The notes: generated by a model not told the origin, from the letters alone. 64,000 nucleotides of DNA from an uncultured Clostridium sp. (GCF_900769625.1 NZ_CAAGHK010000075.1:1-64000); one strand, 5' to 3'; shown: positions 36,961 through 45,447, counted from the stretch's first letter. Translations and numbers: made by a program.

Positions 36961-37515
36961 TTAATGTACACTTCCAAAATCCTTTATAGGATAGAACCTT
37001 AGAATTACCTTTCCTTTTATATCATCTTCATCAATATAAGGATTTATCCACCTTCTTGAATCTTTTGATACCGGTCTGTTATCACCTAGGAAGAAGTACT
37101 TTCCTTCTGGTACATCATAAATGAGTTCCTCATCACTATAATCATTATTCTTAATATAATCTTCTTCAATATTCTGACCATTTACGTTCACAACTCCATC
37201 ATTTATGATAATTTTATCACCCGGAAGACCTATTACACGTTTTATAAGTGTTTCCTGAAGTTCCTCGGAATAGAACACAAGAATATCCCCTCTTTTTATA
37301 TTATCCTTATTATATACTCTGTTTATCATCAACCGGTCACCTACATTGATTATAGGAGCCATTGAAGTACTTGGAATATAAACATTGAATATAATAAATT
37401 TATTTATTAATATTGCAATAAATAAAGCAGCAACAACAGGTATTATCCATTCTATAATAAAACTATATTTTTTTTTATTGTTAAATTTATGTTCAATTAT
37501 TTTATTACTATTCAT
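36961..37515 (-). CDS. Signal peptidase I, copy 1
   Basis: Residues give a 184-aa type I signal peptidase. The frame opens at 37539, but the ATG at 37515 with AAGGAG 6 bases before it is the likely start. One N-terminal membrane segment (about 20-45) anchors it. The catalytic Ser is in PSTSMAPII (about 52-60), the Lys is in LIKRVIGLPGDKI (about 95-107), and box E is FLGDNRPVSKDSRRW (about 146-160). It removes signal peptides from exported proteins. It is the third of three tandem paralogues and may compensate for heavy secretion, as seen in the surface-protein array. Confidence 0.93.
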   Translation of the reverse strand: MNSNKIIEHKFNNKKKYSFIIEWIIPVVAALFIAILINKFIIFNVYIPSTSMAPIINVGDRLMINRVYNKDNIKRGDILVFYSEELQETLIKRVIGLPGDKIIINDGVVNVNGQNIEEDYIKNNDYSDEELIYDVPEGKYFFLGDNRPVSKDSRRWINPYIDEDDIKGKVILRFYPIKDFGSVH

Positions 37516-37622
37516 TACATTCTCCTTTTGATATACCATCCCTGCAATATATCAACAAAGATTATAGATAATGCGAAATACTGCTTATCTATAATCTTAT
37601 CCAAAATACATAATAATAAACT

Positions 37623-38219
37623 CTATCTTACAATTCCAAATTCCTTTATTGGATAATATCTCAGCTGTGCTTTTCCTTGAACATCATCCTTATCAATATA
37701 AGGATTATCCCAGTATCTTGCATCATAAGAAACAGCTCTGTTATCTCCTAAGAAAAACAGTTTCCCCTCTGGAACATCAAAAATTCCATTGTAGCTTTCA
37801 TTATTCTTAACATAACTTTCATCTATCTCTTCACCATTTACTTTCACTATTCCATCTGTAATTTCAACATGATCGCCTGGAATACCAATAACTCTCTTTA
37901 TTACAGTTTCATTTAGTTCACGTGAAGTAAATACAAGAATATCCCCTCTTTTTATGCTATCCTTATTCCATATTCTAGTCACTATAAGCTTGTCATTGAT
38001 ATTTAATGTAGGAATCATTGAACCACTTGGTATATATACATTTATAAATGCAAACTTATTAAGTGCAAAAGCAATTGCAACAGCACATATTATAGGAACA
38101 ATCCAGTCTTTAAAAAAGTTTCCTCCCTTATTCTTTTCTGTCTTATTACTTCCCATTTGTTCGTTTTCTACTTTTTTTATTTCTGCTTCCTTGATTTCTA
38201 TTGCATCATTTTCTTTCAT
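37623..38219 (-). CDS. Signal peptidase I, copy 2
   Basis: This 198-aa type I signal peptidase has an acidic/basic N-terminal cytoplasmic tail (about 1-35), a membrane segment (about 36-58) and catalytic PSGSMIPTLN (Ser at about 66). The catalytic Lys lies in VIKRVIGIPGDHV, and box E is FLGDNRAVSYDARYW. The start ATG at 38219 has AAAGGG about 12 bases upstream, somewhat far. It is about 60% similar by eye to the copies on each side and separated by 107 and 59 bases from them, consistent with duplication in place. Confidence 0.93.
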   Translation of the reverse strand: MKENDAIEIKEAEIKKVENEQMGSNKTEKNKGGNFFKDWIVPIICAVAIAFALNKFAFINVYIPSGSMIPTLNINDKLIVTRIWNKDSIKRGDILVFTSRELNETVIKRVIGIPGDHVEITDGIVKVNGEEIDESYVKNNESYNGIFDVPEGKLFFLGDNRAVSYDARYWDNPYIDKDDVQGKAQLRYYPIKEFGIVR

Positions 38220-38278
38220 AAATTATTTCGCCCTTTCATTTTGATTTCAAATTTAGTATATAAATTTTTACTCTTAAC

Positions 38279-38845
38279 CTAATTAATAAAGCCAAAATCC
38301 TTTATTGGATAATATCTTATTTGAGCCTTTGCTTCTATATCATTCTTATCAACATATGGGTTTTCCCAATATCGCGCATCATCAGATTCCGCTCTATTAT
38401 CTCCTAAAAATAAATACTTATCCTCTGGAACTTCAAATGAATTATTATATATCTCATTATTCTTAACATAATCTTCTTCTAGCTTTTCTCCATTTCTAAA
38501 TACTATTCCATTAACAATGACAATTTTATCGCCAGGTTTTCCTATAAGCCTTTTGATAAGAGTGTTATTTTGATATTCATCATTTTTAAATAAAATAATA
38601 TCACCATATTGCAGATTATCTGCATTGTACACTCTGGAAACTATCAATCTGTCCTTTATTTCAAGAGTCGGAATCATGGAACCGCTTGTAATCCAAACTC
38701 CATATCCTACAAACCTCCATACTAATAAAGCTATTACAGCAACTATGGATATGTCAATTATACATTGTTTTAGAAATAATCTTCTGCTGTTTTTTCTTTT
38801 TAAACCAATATCCTGTATAATTTCCTTTTCTTTAATCTTATCCAT
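38279..38845 (-). CDS. Signal peptidase I, copy 3
   Basis: This 188-aa type I signal peptidase is first in transcription order of the three. It has a membrane segment at about 28-50, catalytic TSGSMIPTLE (Ser at about 57), LIKRLIGKPGDKI with the general-base Lys (about 98-110) and FLGDNRAESDDARYW (about 150-164). The ATG at 38845 is close after AGGGGGA. Differences from the other two are concentrated in the N-terminal tail and the region after the membrane segment (YGVWITSGSM), which may alter substrate preference. That is inference. Confidence 0.93.
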   Translation of the reverse strand: MDKIKEKEIIQDIGLKRKNSRRLFLKQCIIDISIVAVIALLVWRFVGYGVWITSGSMIPTLEIKDRLIVSRVYNADNLQYGDIILFKNDEYQNNTLIKRLIGKPGDKIVIVNGIVFRNGEKLEEDYVKNNEIYNNSFEVPEDKYLFLGDNRAESDDARYWENPYVDKNDIEAKAQIRYYPIKDFGFIN

Positions 38846-39074
38846 ATTTCCCCCTCTGCTATAGATTTATCAGTATTATAAATAATAATACATTAATATA
38901 AAAATTAGTTATTAATTTATAGAATTGTATAGTCACCTATCAACTATAAAATATGAATCAATTTAATCAGTGTATATTTAAAATACACTAAATAGTATAC
39001 CATAATTTATACTATAAAATATTTATAACTTATTAATTTTTTGTCAGCCTTAAATAAATCTCGTTTTAAAATTT
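38846..39074. other. Intergenic AT-rich stretch upstream of the signal-peptidase genes
   Basis: This stretch should hold the promoter of the signal-peptidase/ftsH unit. A short GTGTATATTT/AAATACAC inverted repeat lies near 38970-38988. Nothing else was recognised. Confidence 0.4.
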
Positions 39075-39120
39075 AAAATAAAAAAGATATGCACTAATCC
39101 ATAATGGTTAGTGCATATCA
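39075..39120 (-). terminator. Terminator of lysA
   Basis: On the minus strand, GATATGCACTAA and TTAGTGCATATC form a perfect 12-bp stem, followed by TTTTTTATTTT. It lies about 230 bases beyond the lysA stop. Confidence 0.85.
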
Positions 39121-39288
39121 GTCTTTATATATTTATAATCTTGGGAAAGAATATTAATAAAAAGCTTAATTTTAAAAATATAATCAACAAGTAAATTAAA
39201 TAGCATTTACTTTTTCACTAATAGTATATTCAAAATTTATTTTTTAATTCTATATACGTTGTAATAATTATTCTACATATAGTAATTA

Positions 39289-39345
39289 AAAAATCCTGTA
39301 AGGATTTTCACCTTAACTGTCAATTTTCAATTGTCAACTGAATAA
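39289..39345. repeat. Dispersed hairpin/TTGACAATT repeat, copy 1
   Basis: Positions 39289-39313 are identical to 44342-44366. The shared block contains the palindrome AAAATCCTGTAAGGATTTT followed by CACCT. After it comes a run of CAATT-type short repeats (TGTCAATTTTCAATTGTCAA). It lies just past the lysA stop codon. Confidence 0.7.
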
Positions 39346-39349
39346 ATTC

Positions 39350-40645
39350 CTATAAGATATCATTTTTGATTACATCTTCGTATGATTCTCTTCTACAAAT
39401 AAGTCTAGCTTGTCCATTTGATACCATAACAACTGCTGGTTTTGGAATTCTATTATAATTATTAGACATTGAATATCCATATGCTCCTGTAGTTAAAACT
39501 GCAAGTGTGTCCCCGCTTTTAACTTCTGGAAGCTCTACATTTTCTAATAATATATCACCTGATTCACAGCATTTTCCTGCAATCGTAACAGTTTGTCTGT
39601 TTTTTCCTTCGACTCTATTTGCTATAACACATTCATACTCTGCATTATAAAGTTCTGGTCTAATGTTATCAGTCATTCCTCCATTAACGGCAACATAAGT
39701 TCTTATGCCTGGAATTTCCTTAACACTTCCTATTGTATAAAGGGTTGTCCCAGAATTAGCTACAATGCTTCTTCCTGGTTCAATTGTCAGGATTGGTCTT
39801 TCCTGACCAGTTCTCCTACATACTTCATCAACTTTATTGATTATTGTCTCACAATACTCTTTAGTTGTTCTAGGTTTGTCCCCTTTACTATAGTATATAC
39901 CAAAACCTCCACCAAAATCTACTTCTTTTATTAAATAACTATAATTTTCTTCTATTTTTTTTATTAACCCTAGCATTACCTCTACTGCATCTTCATATGG
40001 TTTCAATTCAAAAATCTGTGAACCTATATGACAGTGAATACCTGCAAGATTTATATTTTCAAGCCTTATAGCCTTTTCAACTGCATCTTCTATTACAGTA
40101 CCTACTGGTGCAAATCCAAATTTAGAGTCAATCTGCCCAGTTTTAATATAATCATGTGTATGTGCTTCTATTCCTGGAGTTATTCTTAAATAAATGTTCT
40201 GAATCCTTCCATATGACTTAGCAATTTCGTTTAATGCTTCCATTTCATAGTGATTATCAACAACAAAATTTCCTACGCCAAGCTTAACTCCAAGTTCAAT
40301 TTCATCTAATGTCTTATTATTTCCATGGAACATTACTCTTTCTAGTGGAAATCCAGCTTTATATGCAGTATATAATTCTCCACCGGAAACAACATCCAAT
40401 GACATATTTTCTTCCTTTAACAATTTACACATCTGAACTGTAAGAAAAGCCTTCCCTGCAAAAGCAACTCTATTATTGTTTTCTTCACATTTAAAATATT
40501 TTCTGTAATCCCTGCAGTATTCTATTATTAATCCTTCATCAAAAACATATAGAGGACTTCCAAATTCTTCAACTAATTCTGTAGCCCTTATCTCTCCAAT
40601 TTTCAAGTGATTATCTTCAACCTTCATCGATCCAAATAATTTCAT
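39350..40645 (-). CDS. lysA: Diaminopimelate decarboxylase
   Basis: The 431-aa PLP enzyme converts meso-diaminopimelate to lysine, the last step of the pathway. The ATG at 40645 is chosen over the in-frame TTG at 40660 because GGGGGG lies 7 bases before it. Visible family features are YVFDEGLI near the N terminus (about 33-40), AFAGKAFLT with the PLP Lys (about 59-67), FHGNNK, GIHCHIGSQI (about 200-209), DFGGGFGIYY (about 240-249), EPGRSIVANSG (about 288-298) and the C-terminal CCESGDIL and GAYGYSMSNNYN. It is preceded by a long leader with a lysine riboswitch, which fits feedback control by lysine. Confidence 0.95.
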   Translation of the reverse strand: MKLFGSMKVEDNHLKIGEIRATELVEEFGSPLYVFDEGLIIEYCRDYRKYFKCEENNNRVAFAGKAFLTVQMCKLLKEENMSLDVVSGGELYTAYKAGFPLERVMFHGNNKTLDEIELGVKLGVGNFVVDNHYEMEALNEIAKSYGRIQNIYLRITPGIEAHTHDYIKTGQIDSKFGFAPVGTVIEDAVEKAIRLENINLAGIHCHIGSQIFELKPYEDAVEVMLGLIKKIEENYSYLIKEVDFGGGFGIYYSKGDKPRTTKEYCETIINKVDEVCRRTGQERPILTIEPGRSIVANSGTTLYTIGSVKEIPGIRTYVAVNGGMTDNIRPELYNAEYECVIANRVEGKNRQTVTIAGKCCESGDILLENVELPEVKSGDTLAVLTTGAYGYSMSNNYNRIPKPAVVMVSNGQARLICRRESYEDVIKNDIL

Positions 40646-40845
40646 TTTTGTTCCCCCCAAAACTTATTCAATTGAAAGTTAATAATTTACAATTCAATAG
40701 AAGATATTCTTATATCGTAAATCTAAATAAAAGACTGCCAATCCTCAAATATCAATTTTTATTATTGCTTATTGATTAATAGTAAATATTTATTAACTTA
40801 ATCATAATCATATACTCTATAGCTTATAATGATATAATTTTTCTA

Positions 40846-40880
40846 GTAAAAAACAAACGCCACAGACAAATTCTGTGACG
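40846..40880 (-). terminator. Terminator inside the lysA leader
   Basis: On the minus strand, CGTCACAGA pairs with TCTGTGGCG around ATTTG (9 bp, one wobble), followed by TTTGTTTTTT. It lies about 150 bases after the riboswitch aptamer and about 200 bases before the lysA start, so it is the likely expression platform. Confidence 0.75.
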
Positions 40881-41027
40881 AGTGGTATGACAGTGATGAT
40901 TAATTCCTATTCTACACAACATTTTTTCAGCATCTTAAGCTTATGCTTCTATAATAAGATTTAATGTATGTATAACAACATCAATTCCTATCAATAAATA
41001 AACTTCATATTTTGCTAATTAAATATA

Positions 41028-41195
41028 TACCTTGTAGCTCAACACTTTCGTGACAGTTATCCACATATTCTATGAATACCCAGAAACAGATATTGGCTTT
41101 AACTGATTCTTCGGCCATAACACCTTTCAACATAACTCAAAGTCTGCCAGACTCATTATATCTACTATTTATTACAGCACCTCTACCCCAGGTCA
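41028..41195 (-). ncRNA. Lysine riboswitch (L-box) in the lysA leader
   Basis: On the minus strand the conserved L-box blocks appear in order: GGGTAGAGGTGC (41181-41192), AATAGTAG (41161-41171 area), TTGAAAGGTG, GGCCGAAGAATC (41104-41115), CTGTCAC (41050-41056) and the closing GAGCTACAAGG (41030-41040) that pairs with the 5' strand. These match the conserved core positions of the lysine aptamer family. A TTGAAT/TGGTATCAT promoter (41230-41257) starts just upstream. The aptamer senses lysine and normally reduces expression of the downstream gene, here lysA. Confidence 0.88.
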
Positions 41196-41229
41196 TGTTA
41201 TATTACCATATTATTCAACTATTACAAAT

Positions 41230-41257
41230 ATGATACCATATTTTAAGGTTAATTCAA
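41230..41257 (-). promoter_or_regulatory. Promoter of the riboswitch-lysA transcript
   Basis: TTGAAT (41252-41257) and TATCAT (41230-41235) are spaced 16 bases, with an extended TGG before the -10, about 35 bases upstream of the aptamer. Confidence 0.65.
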
Positions 41258-41286
41258 TACTTTTTTATACATTAATCTCAATTTTT

Positions 41287-41964
41287 TTATCTATTCCTAT
41301 ATACATCCATCAAATCCCCCATAATACTTGCTGATGTAGGAGGCGTAAATGTTATTGCATTAGCACCTGCATCGATAGTTTCTCTGATACTTTCATTACT
41401 AGGTCCTCCTGTTGCTATTATAGGAAATTCATGATATGACTTTCTGATATTTCTTACAATACTTGCTGTGTTTCTTCCACCGGATACATTTAATATAGTT
41501 GCACCGCTGGCTATTCTTTTTGAAATATCTTCATCCCCTGAAATAATAGTAACTATAATAGGAATATCTATTGTCTCTTTAAGATTATTAACAATTTCAT
41601 TACTTGTAGGCGCATTCACAACAACACCCATTGCTCCCTTAAATTCAGCATCAAGAGCCAGATTTACAACTCTTTTGCCCTGAGTAATCCCCCCTCCTAC
41701 ACCACAGAATACTGGAACATCTGCTGCCATTACCAATGCCTGAGTTATTAATGGCTGAGGAGTAAATGGATATACTGCAATTATAGCATCAGCATTTGTA
41801 TTCCTAATTATTGCAACATCAGTACTAAATAATAGTGATTTTATTCTCTTACCAAAAATTTTTATTCCACTGCATTCTCTTATTATTGTTGGAACTTCTA
41901 CTACATGTTTTCGTAATGTCCCTTTAATTTCTGGTATAAACTTAACCTGCTTTTTAGTATTCAT
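41287..41964 (-). CDS. TIM-barrel (beta/alpha) protein of unknown function
   Basis: The 225-aa protein has no signal or membrane segment. The barrel pattern is visible: IIAVYPFTPQPLI, VPVFCGVGGGITQGKRVV (about 83-100), GAMGVVVNAPTSNEIVNNL (about 110-128), IPIIVTIISGDEDISKRI (about 135-152), GATILNVSGG (about 153-162), FPIIATGGPSNESIRETIDAGANAITFTPP (a standard phosphate-binding C-terminal half, about 180-210). This resembles ribulose-phosphate-binding barrels, but no catalytic set I know is complete. Similar proteins in clostridia are labelled only as barrel-domain or hydrolase. The start has GGAGG upstream. Confidence 0.75.
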   Translation of the reverse strand: MNTKKQVKFIPEIKGTLRKHVVEVPTIIRECSGIKIFGKRIKSLLFSTDVAIIRNTNADAIIAVYPFTPQPLITQALVMAADVPVFCGVGGGITQGKRVVNLALDAEFKGAMGVVVNAPTSNEIVNNLKETIDIPIIVTIISGDEDISKRIASGATILNVSGGRNTASIVRNIRKSYHEFPIIATGGPSNESIRETIDAGANAITFTPPTSASIMGDLMDVYRNR

Positions 41965-42064
41965 TTATTCTTCCTCCAATTTCGCAATAATATATAATTT
42001 ACCATATAGTACAATATTATTATACTACTATAAAATTAACAATCACACCAATTATTATCGTGAT

Positions 42065-42363
42065 TTATTCACATTATCCACAATGTTTGTCCACATATTT
42101 GTTGATTTAATCATAAACTTACATTTTTATTAACAGACTCTTTATCCCATTTTTTTAATTGCTTTTTATTATATTTACACATACTTTTTTTAGTTCTATG
42201 CCTATATAAGTTTAAAAGATATCCTTTTTAAGTAAAAATTTATAGATATTTAAAGTTATCCACAAAAAAGAATACTTTATTCACAAAAGTAACACACCTC
42301 AAACCATTGCTGCTATCACATTTATTTATTTCCCTCTAAAAGTCATTAACATTTTTATCCATA
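42065..42363. promoter_or_regulatory. DnaA-box cluster in a divergent intergenic region
   Basis: Six same-orientation sites occur: TTATTCACA 42065, TTATCCACA 42074, TTGTCCACA 42087, TTATCCACA 42256, TTATTCACA 42277 and TTATCCATA 42355 (all 9-mers). Two match the DnaA consensus exactly, and the first two directly abut. The 618-base region 41965-42582 is otherwise AT-rich, with no gene. Confidence 0.65.
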
Positions 42364-42582
42364 AATTTATTATTATGGATATATCATGCTCATAAGCATT
42401 ATTTTTTTCTTAACAAAAACTAGAATTATTGCTTAATAACTTAATAATTACTGAAAATATCATGATGTATATTGTGATTTAATAACTATTATCTTATACT
42501 TAAAAACAAAGAGAATAGCAATATTCACCGTATTACTGCTGCTTAAAATCTTTTAATTTTAATATTTTATGGAGGCTTTAAA

Positions 42583-43329
42583 ATGACTCAAAATGAGTTT
42601 TTTAATATTATTATGGATGAACTTAAAGAGCTGCCAGAATTAAAACTCCAAGAAATCATCTCACAATATAAAAATAAAATTTCAGATGGAATTTTGCATG
42701 GAAAAAATGAAGACGAAATAATCGCTGATTTCGGAGATCCATATTTAATATGCTATAATTATAAAAATAATAATTCAGATCATAAAATAGTAAATAAGGA
42801 AGGACCCGTTTCTTCTGTTAATCTCAAAAAAACATCGGCTAATATCACCAGTTATAGAAATAAATCAGATATTAATTATATTCAGCCAATTGACTGTATT
42901 AAAAATGATAAAAGGTTCGACGAAACTGATAATAAAAATAACATCAGCATTAAGCTTAATAATTCTTCACCTCATGTCGATAAATTCTTAAAAATATGTA
43001 TCATAATACTAAGTTTAATAATATTTTTTCCGTTTATAACAAGCACAATAGGGATAATAATTGGAGTATTAGGAATTGCTTTAAGCCTTTTAGTTGGAAG
43101 TGTTGGATTAATTATAAGTGGTACTTTTACAAATCTAATAGGAATGCCACATATACCTCAGTTCATCGCGAACTTTCCATACCCAGTCATAGTACTATTT
43201 GCACTTGGCACAATATGTTTATCTATATTTCTTTTATTCATTTTCTATTATTCATGCAAGTTTCTTTTCAGACTTTGCAGAAGGCTGCTTAACTTTTTAA
43301 AATCTAAAGGAGGAATTTTCTATGAATAA
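42583..43329 (+). CDS. HAAS/DUF1700 membrane protein
   Basis: The 248-aa product has an N-terminal HAAS-type helical domain, MTQNEFFNIIMDELKELPELKLQEIISQYKNKI, with the DFGDP motif (about 48-52). A hydrophilic linker (about 60-130) is followed by two long membrane segments (about 140-180 and 200-230) and a basic tail. HAAS/DUF1700 proteins are usually made with a PadR repressor and a DUF4097 partner and are thought to take part in envelope stress signalling. Here the DUF4097 gene follows with an 8-base overlap, but no PadR gene is present upstream. The start ATG follows GGAGG. Confidence 0.85.
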   Translation: MTQNEFFNIIMDELKELPELKLQEIISQYKNKISDGILHGKNEDEIIADFGDPYLICYNYKNNNSDHKIVNKEGPVSSVNLKKTSANITSYRNKSDINYIQPIDCIKNDKRFDETDNKNNISIKLNNSSPHVDKFLKICIIILSLIIFFPFITSTIGIIIGVLGIALSLLVGSVGLIISGTFTNLIGMPHIPQFIANFPYPVIVLFALGTICLSIFLLFIFYYSCKFLFRLCRRLLNFLKSKGGIFYE

Positions 43330-44254
43330 AAAATTTATTTCAACTAAAATGAAGATTACTCTTTTAGTTCTTCTTAGTTTATCTTTTATATTTTATGCTT
43401 CTGGATGTATTGTCCTCGCTCAAAGCAATTATCGTCTTTCGGATTATTCTGATGAGCTTCACCTTAATACCAATTCACTCAAGTATAATTTTAATTTTAT
43501 GAATAATTTCCTAAACTTTACAAACTCTTATTCCTCTCATGATTATAATATTAACAGTAATATTAATGAAATTTATTTTAATATGAATTCACAGGATATA
43601 GAATTAGTTAATACTGATGATATTAATTTAAATATAAAAATCAAAGGTTTTTCATCTTCTTCGTATCAATTAAACTTATTAGAAAGCAATAATAAGTTTA
43701 CATTTTCTCCAAGTGCCGATATACCTGAGAATGCAGAAATAATCATCAGTGTTCCTTCAGAAATTTCTAATCGATTAATACTGAAGCTTACAACAAGCAG
43801 TGGAGATATTAACTTAAGTAATGTTTCTTCAAATACGCTTAATGTATCAAGTGCCAGCGGAGATATTAACCTAAGTAATTGTGATTTAAATTACCTTTAT
43901 ACTTCAAGTTCAAGTGGAGACATTAATTTAAATTCAGTAAATTCATATATAGAAACAAACCTATATTCCTTATCTGGATCAATTTATGGAACTGGTAATT
44001 TTGCCGTTCTTACTGGAACTACAACATCAGGAGATATAGAACTTACTTTTGAAGATAAATTAAATAACATATACCTTAATGATAACTCTGGAGACATTTA
44101 CTTATATATCCCTTCTTATTGTGGATATGAGGTAAACTATAATACACTCTTTGGAGAACTGAATAGTTCTGAAGGCATTATGACAAATGGTGATAGATCA
44201 AATGCTATTAATATAAATACAACTAGCGGAGATTTAAGTATACAATTAAAATAA
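43322..44254 (+). CDS. DUF4097-type putative adhesin (beta-helical surface protein)
   Basis: The 310-aa product starts at an ATG 8 bases after AAGGAGG and overlaps the upstream HAAS gene by 8 bases. It has an N-terminal membrane or signal segment (about 11-32, FIFYASGCIVLAQS; the LxxC-like Cys is possible but not a clear lipobox). The body is a repetitive Ser/Gly/Asn-rich beta-helix with repeated SGDI(N/Y/E)L units (about 160-310), the hallmark of DUF4097 domains. It is predicted to be exported and membrane-tethered. It forms a two-gene unit with the HAAS protein and ends at a strong terminator. Specific role unknown. Confidence 0.85.
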   Translation: MNKKFISTKMKITLLVLLSLSFIFYASGCIVLAQSNYRLSDYSDELHLNTNSLKYNFNFMNNFLNFTNSYSSHDYNINSNINEIYFNMNSQDIELVNTDDINLNIKIKGFSSSSYQLNLLESNNKFTFSPSADIPENAEIIISVPSEISNRLILKLTTSSGDINLSNVSSNTLNVSSASGDINLSNCDLNYLYTSSSSGDINLNSVNSYIETNLYSLSGSIYGTGNFAVLTGTTTSGDIELTFEDKLNNIYLNDNSGDIYLYIPSYCGYEVNYNTLFGELNSSEGIMTNGDRSNAININTTSGDLSIQLK

Positions 44255-44261
44255 TTCACAG

Positions 44262-44300
44262 AAAAAGGAAGTGATTTTTATTTAAATCACTTCCTTTTTT
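44262..44300. terminator. Bidirectional terminator after the DUF4097 gene
   Basis: AAAAAGGAAGTGATTT and AAATCACTTCCTTTTTT form a near-perfect stem of about 15 bp around TTATTT, just past the stop at 44254. Confidence 0.85.
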
Positions 44301-44341
44301 GCATATCATATATATTCTTAATACATGCTGTACAATAATTC

Positions 44342-44400
44342 AAAAATCCTGTAAGGATTTTCACCTCAATTGACAATTGTCCAATGACAATTGCCAATTA
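44342..44400. repeat. Dispersed hairpin/TTGACAATT repeat, copy 2
   Basis: It shares 25 identical bases (44342-44366) with 39289-39313, including the palindrome AAAATCCTGTAAGGATTTT. It continues into CAATTGACAATTGTCCAATG-type short repeats and ends next to the stop of the chemotaxis remnant. Confidence 0.7.
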
Positions 44401-44409
44401 CAACAACTA

Positions 44410-44730
44410 CTATTCAAGTACAAACTTACTGATTGTATTTCTAAGTACTTCTGAATCCTTTAATCCTTTTTCTACTGAAGAAAGGACACCTTTCATAGCT
44501 TGACTAGTATCACTGATGCTTTCTTTAATATTATGTGTACTCTTTACTGTTTCTTCTGAATTCTTTGCTGTAGTTGAAATTGCTGAACTTACTTGTTCAA
44601 TTGATGTTGTAACAGTTTCTGACATCTGAGATAATTCATCTGACATACCATTAATAAATTCCCCATCAACGCTGTACTGTTCACCAATTTTCCCATATTC
44701 ATTGAGATTTTCTTTTACATTAGTTTTTAT
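44410..44730 (-). pseudogene. Methyl-accepting chemotaxis protein remnant (C-terminal fragment)
   Basis: About 107 in-frame codons run from just after a TAG (44731-44733) to the stop at 44410. The sequence resembles the C-terminal part of a chemotaxis receptor signalling domain: long heptad-like Ser/Thr/Glu-rich helix with MSETVTTSIEQVSSAISTTA and a FVLE end. The conserved hairpin tip, the sensor domain and the membrane segments are absent. The only internal ATG (44646) has no useful ribosome binding site. No receptor sequence continues in another frame upstream that I can see. A deletion remnant is the simplest reading; a short free-standing protein is less likely. Confidence 0.7.
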
Positions 44731-44794
44731 CTAACTTTGACAGATTTAAAAAAGTTTATTTTTTTCAACTTACCATATTAATAAATAAATCACC

Positions 44795-45319
44795 TCAGAT
44801 ATTTTGTATATCTTTTGTATTGTAGTATTTAACTAAGGTAATAGATGAATCTACAGTAAAAATAATAAATAAAATAATTAATACCATATTCAGAATTGCC
44901 TTAAAGTTCATATACCATCCTGTTATAATTTGATTTATATACACTACTCCAATATAGCTTAAAATGCACCAATAACATGAAAATATAAGACTTATGTATC
45001 CATTGACGTTGAACTTTAAATCTGAATAATCCCAATATGATAACTTAAATACATGTTTCAGTACATATCCCGTAATATACTCAACAACTGTAGGAACTAA
45101 AAAACATAAGACAGCAAATGGTATCCCTTTAATTTTTAATATTTCATAAAATATTATCAATATTGTCATAGCTATTCCATACATAGGTTTTAGTGGTTCT
45201 ATCAAAAAACCTTCTTTTTTAAATTTACCTCGTGAATACTTTGAATATAGCTCCTCTATTATCCATCCTGCAAAAGAATACAAAGTAAATGTGAAATATA
45301 AATAAAATAGTAAATTCAT
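44795..45319 (-). CDS. Putative ABC-transporter type IV integral membrane protein (PF06541-like)
   Basis: The 174-aa, strongly hydrophobic protein has about four to five membrane helices (about 1-20, 48-65, 68-90, 103-128, 138-162). The N-terminal block YSFAGWIIEELYSKYSRGKFKKEGFLIEPLKPMYGI and the later VEYITGYVLKHVFKLSYWDYSD are the hallmark of the PF06541 putative ABC-transporter permease family. No ATPase partner is adjacent. The ribosome binding site is weak (GGCGG, 9 bases), and the ATG at 45319 is the only good start. Substrate and function are unknown. Confidence 0.8.
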   Translation of the reverse strand: MNLLFYLYFTFTLYSFAGWIIEELYSKYSRGKFKKEGFLIEPLKPMYGIAMTILIIFYEILKIKGIPFAVLCFLVPTVVEYITGYVLKHVFKLSYWDYSDLKFNVNGYISLIFSCYWCILSYIGVVYINQIITGWYMNFKAILNMVLIILFIIFTVDSSITLVKYYNTKDIQNI

Positions 45320-45447
45320 AATAAATTACCGCCAGTCACTTTATGATAATCTTATTATCCCTACATACATGCTAAATTATCCTAATAGATTTATTTATTT
45401 ATACAGTTTAATATTTACTTCACTTTTATATAACATTATTTTTCTGC

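Noticed and set aside
41057..41065. Exact TTATCCACA (DnaA box) near the lysA leader
   Set aside because: It lies inside the lysine riboswitch next to the conserved CTGTCAC block, so it is best explained by the aptamer and was left out of the DnaA cluster.
41965..42582. Chromosomal replication origin
   Set aside because: No dnaA, dnaN, recF or rpmH genes are adjacent and the box array is small, so a regulatory DnaA cluster is more likely.
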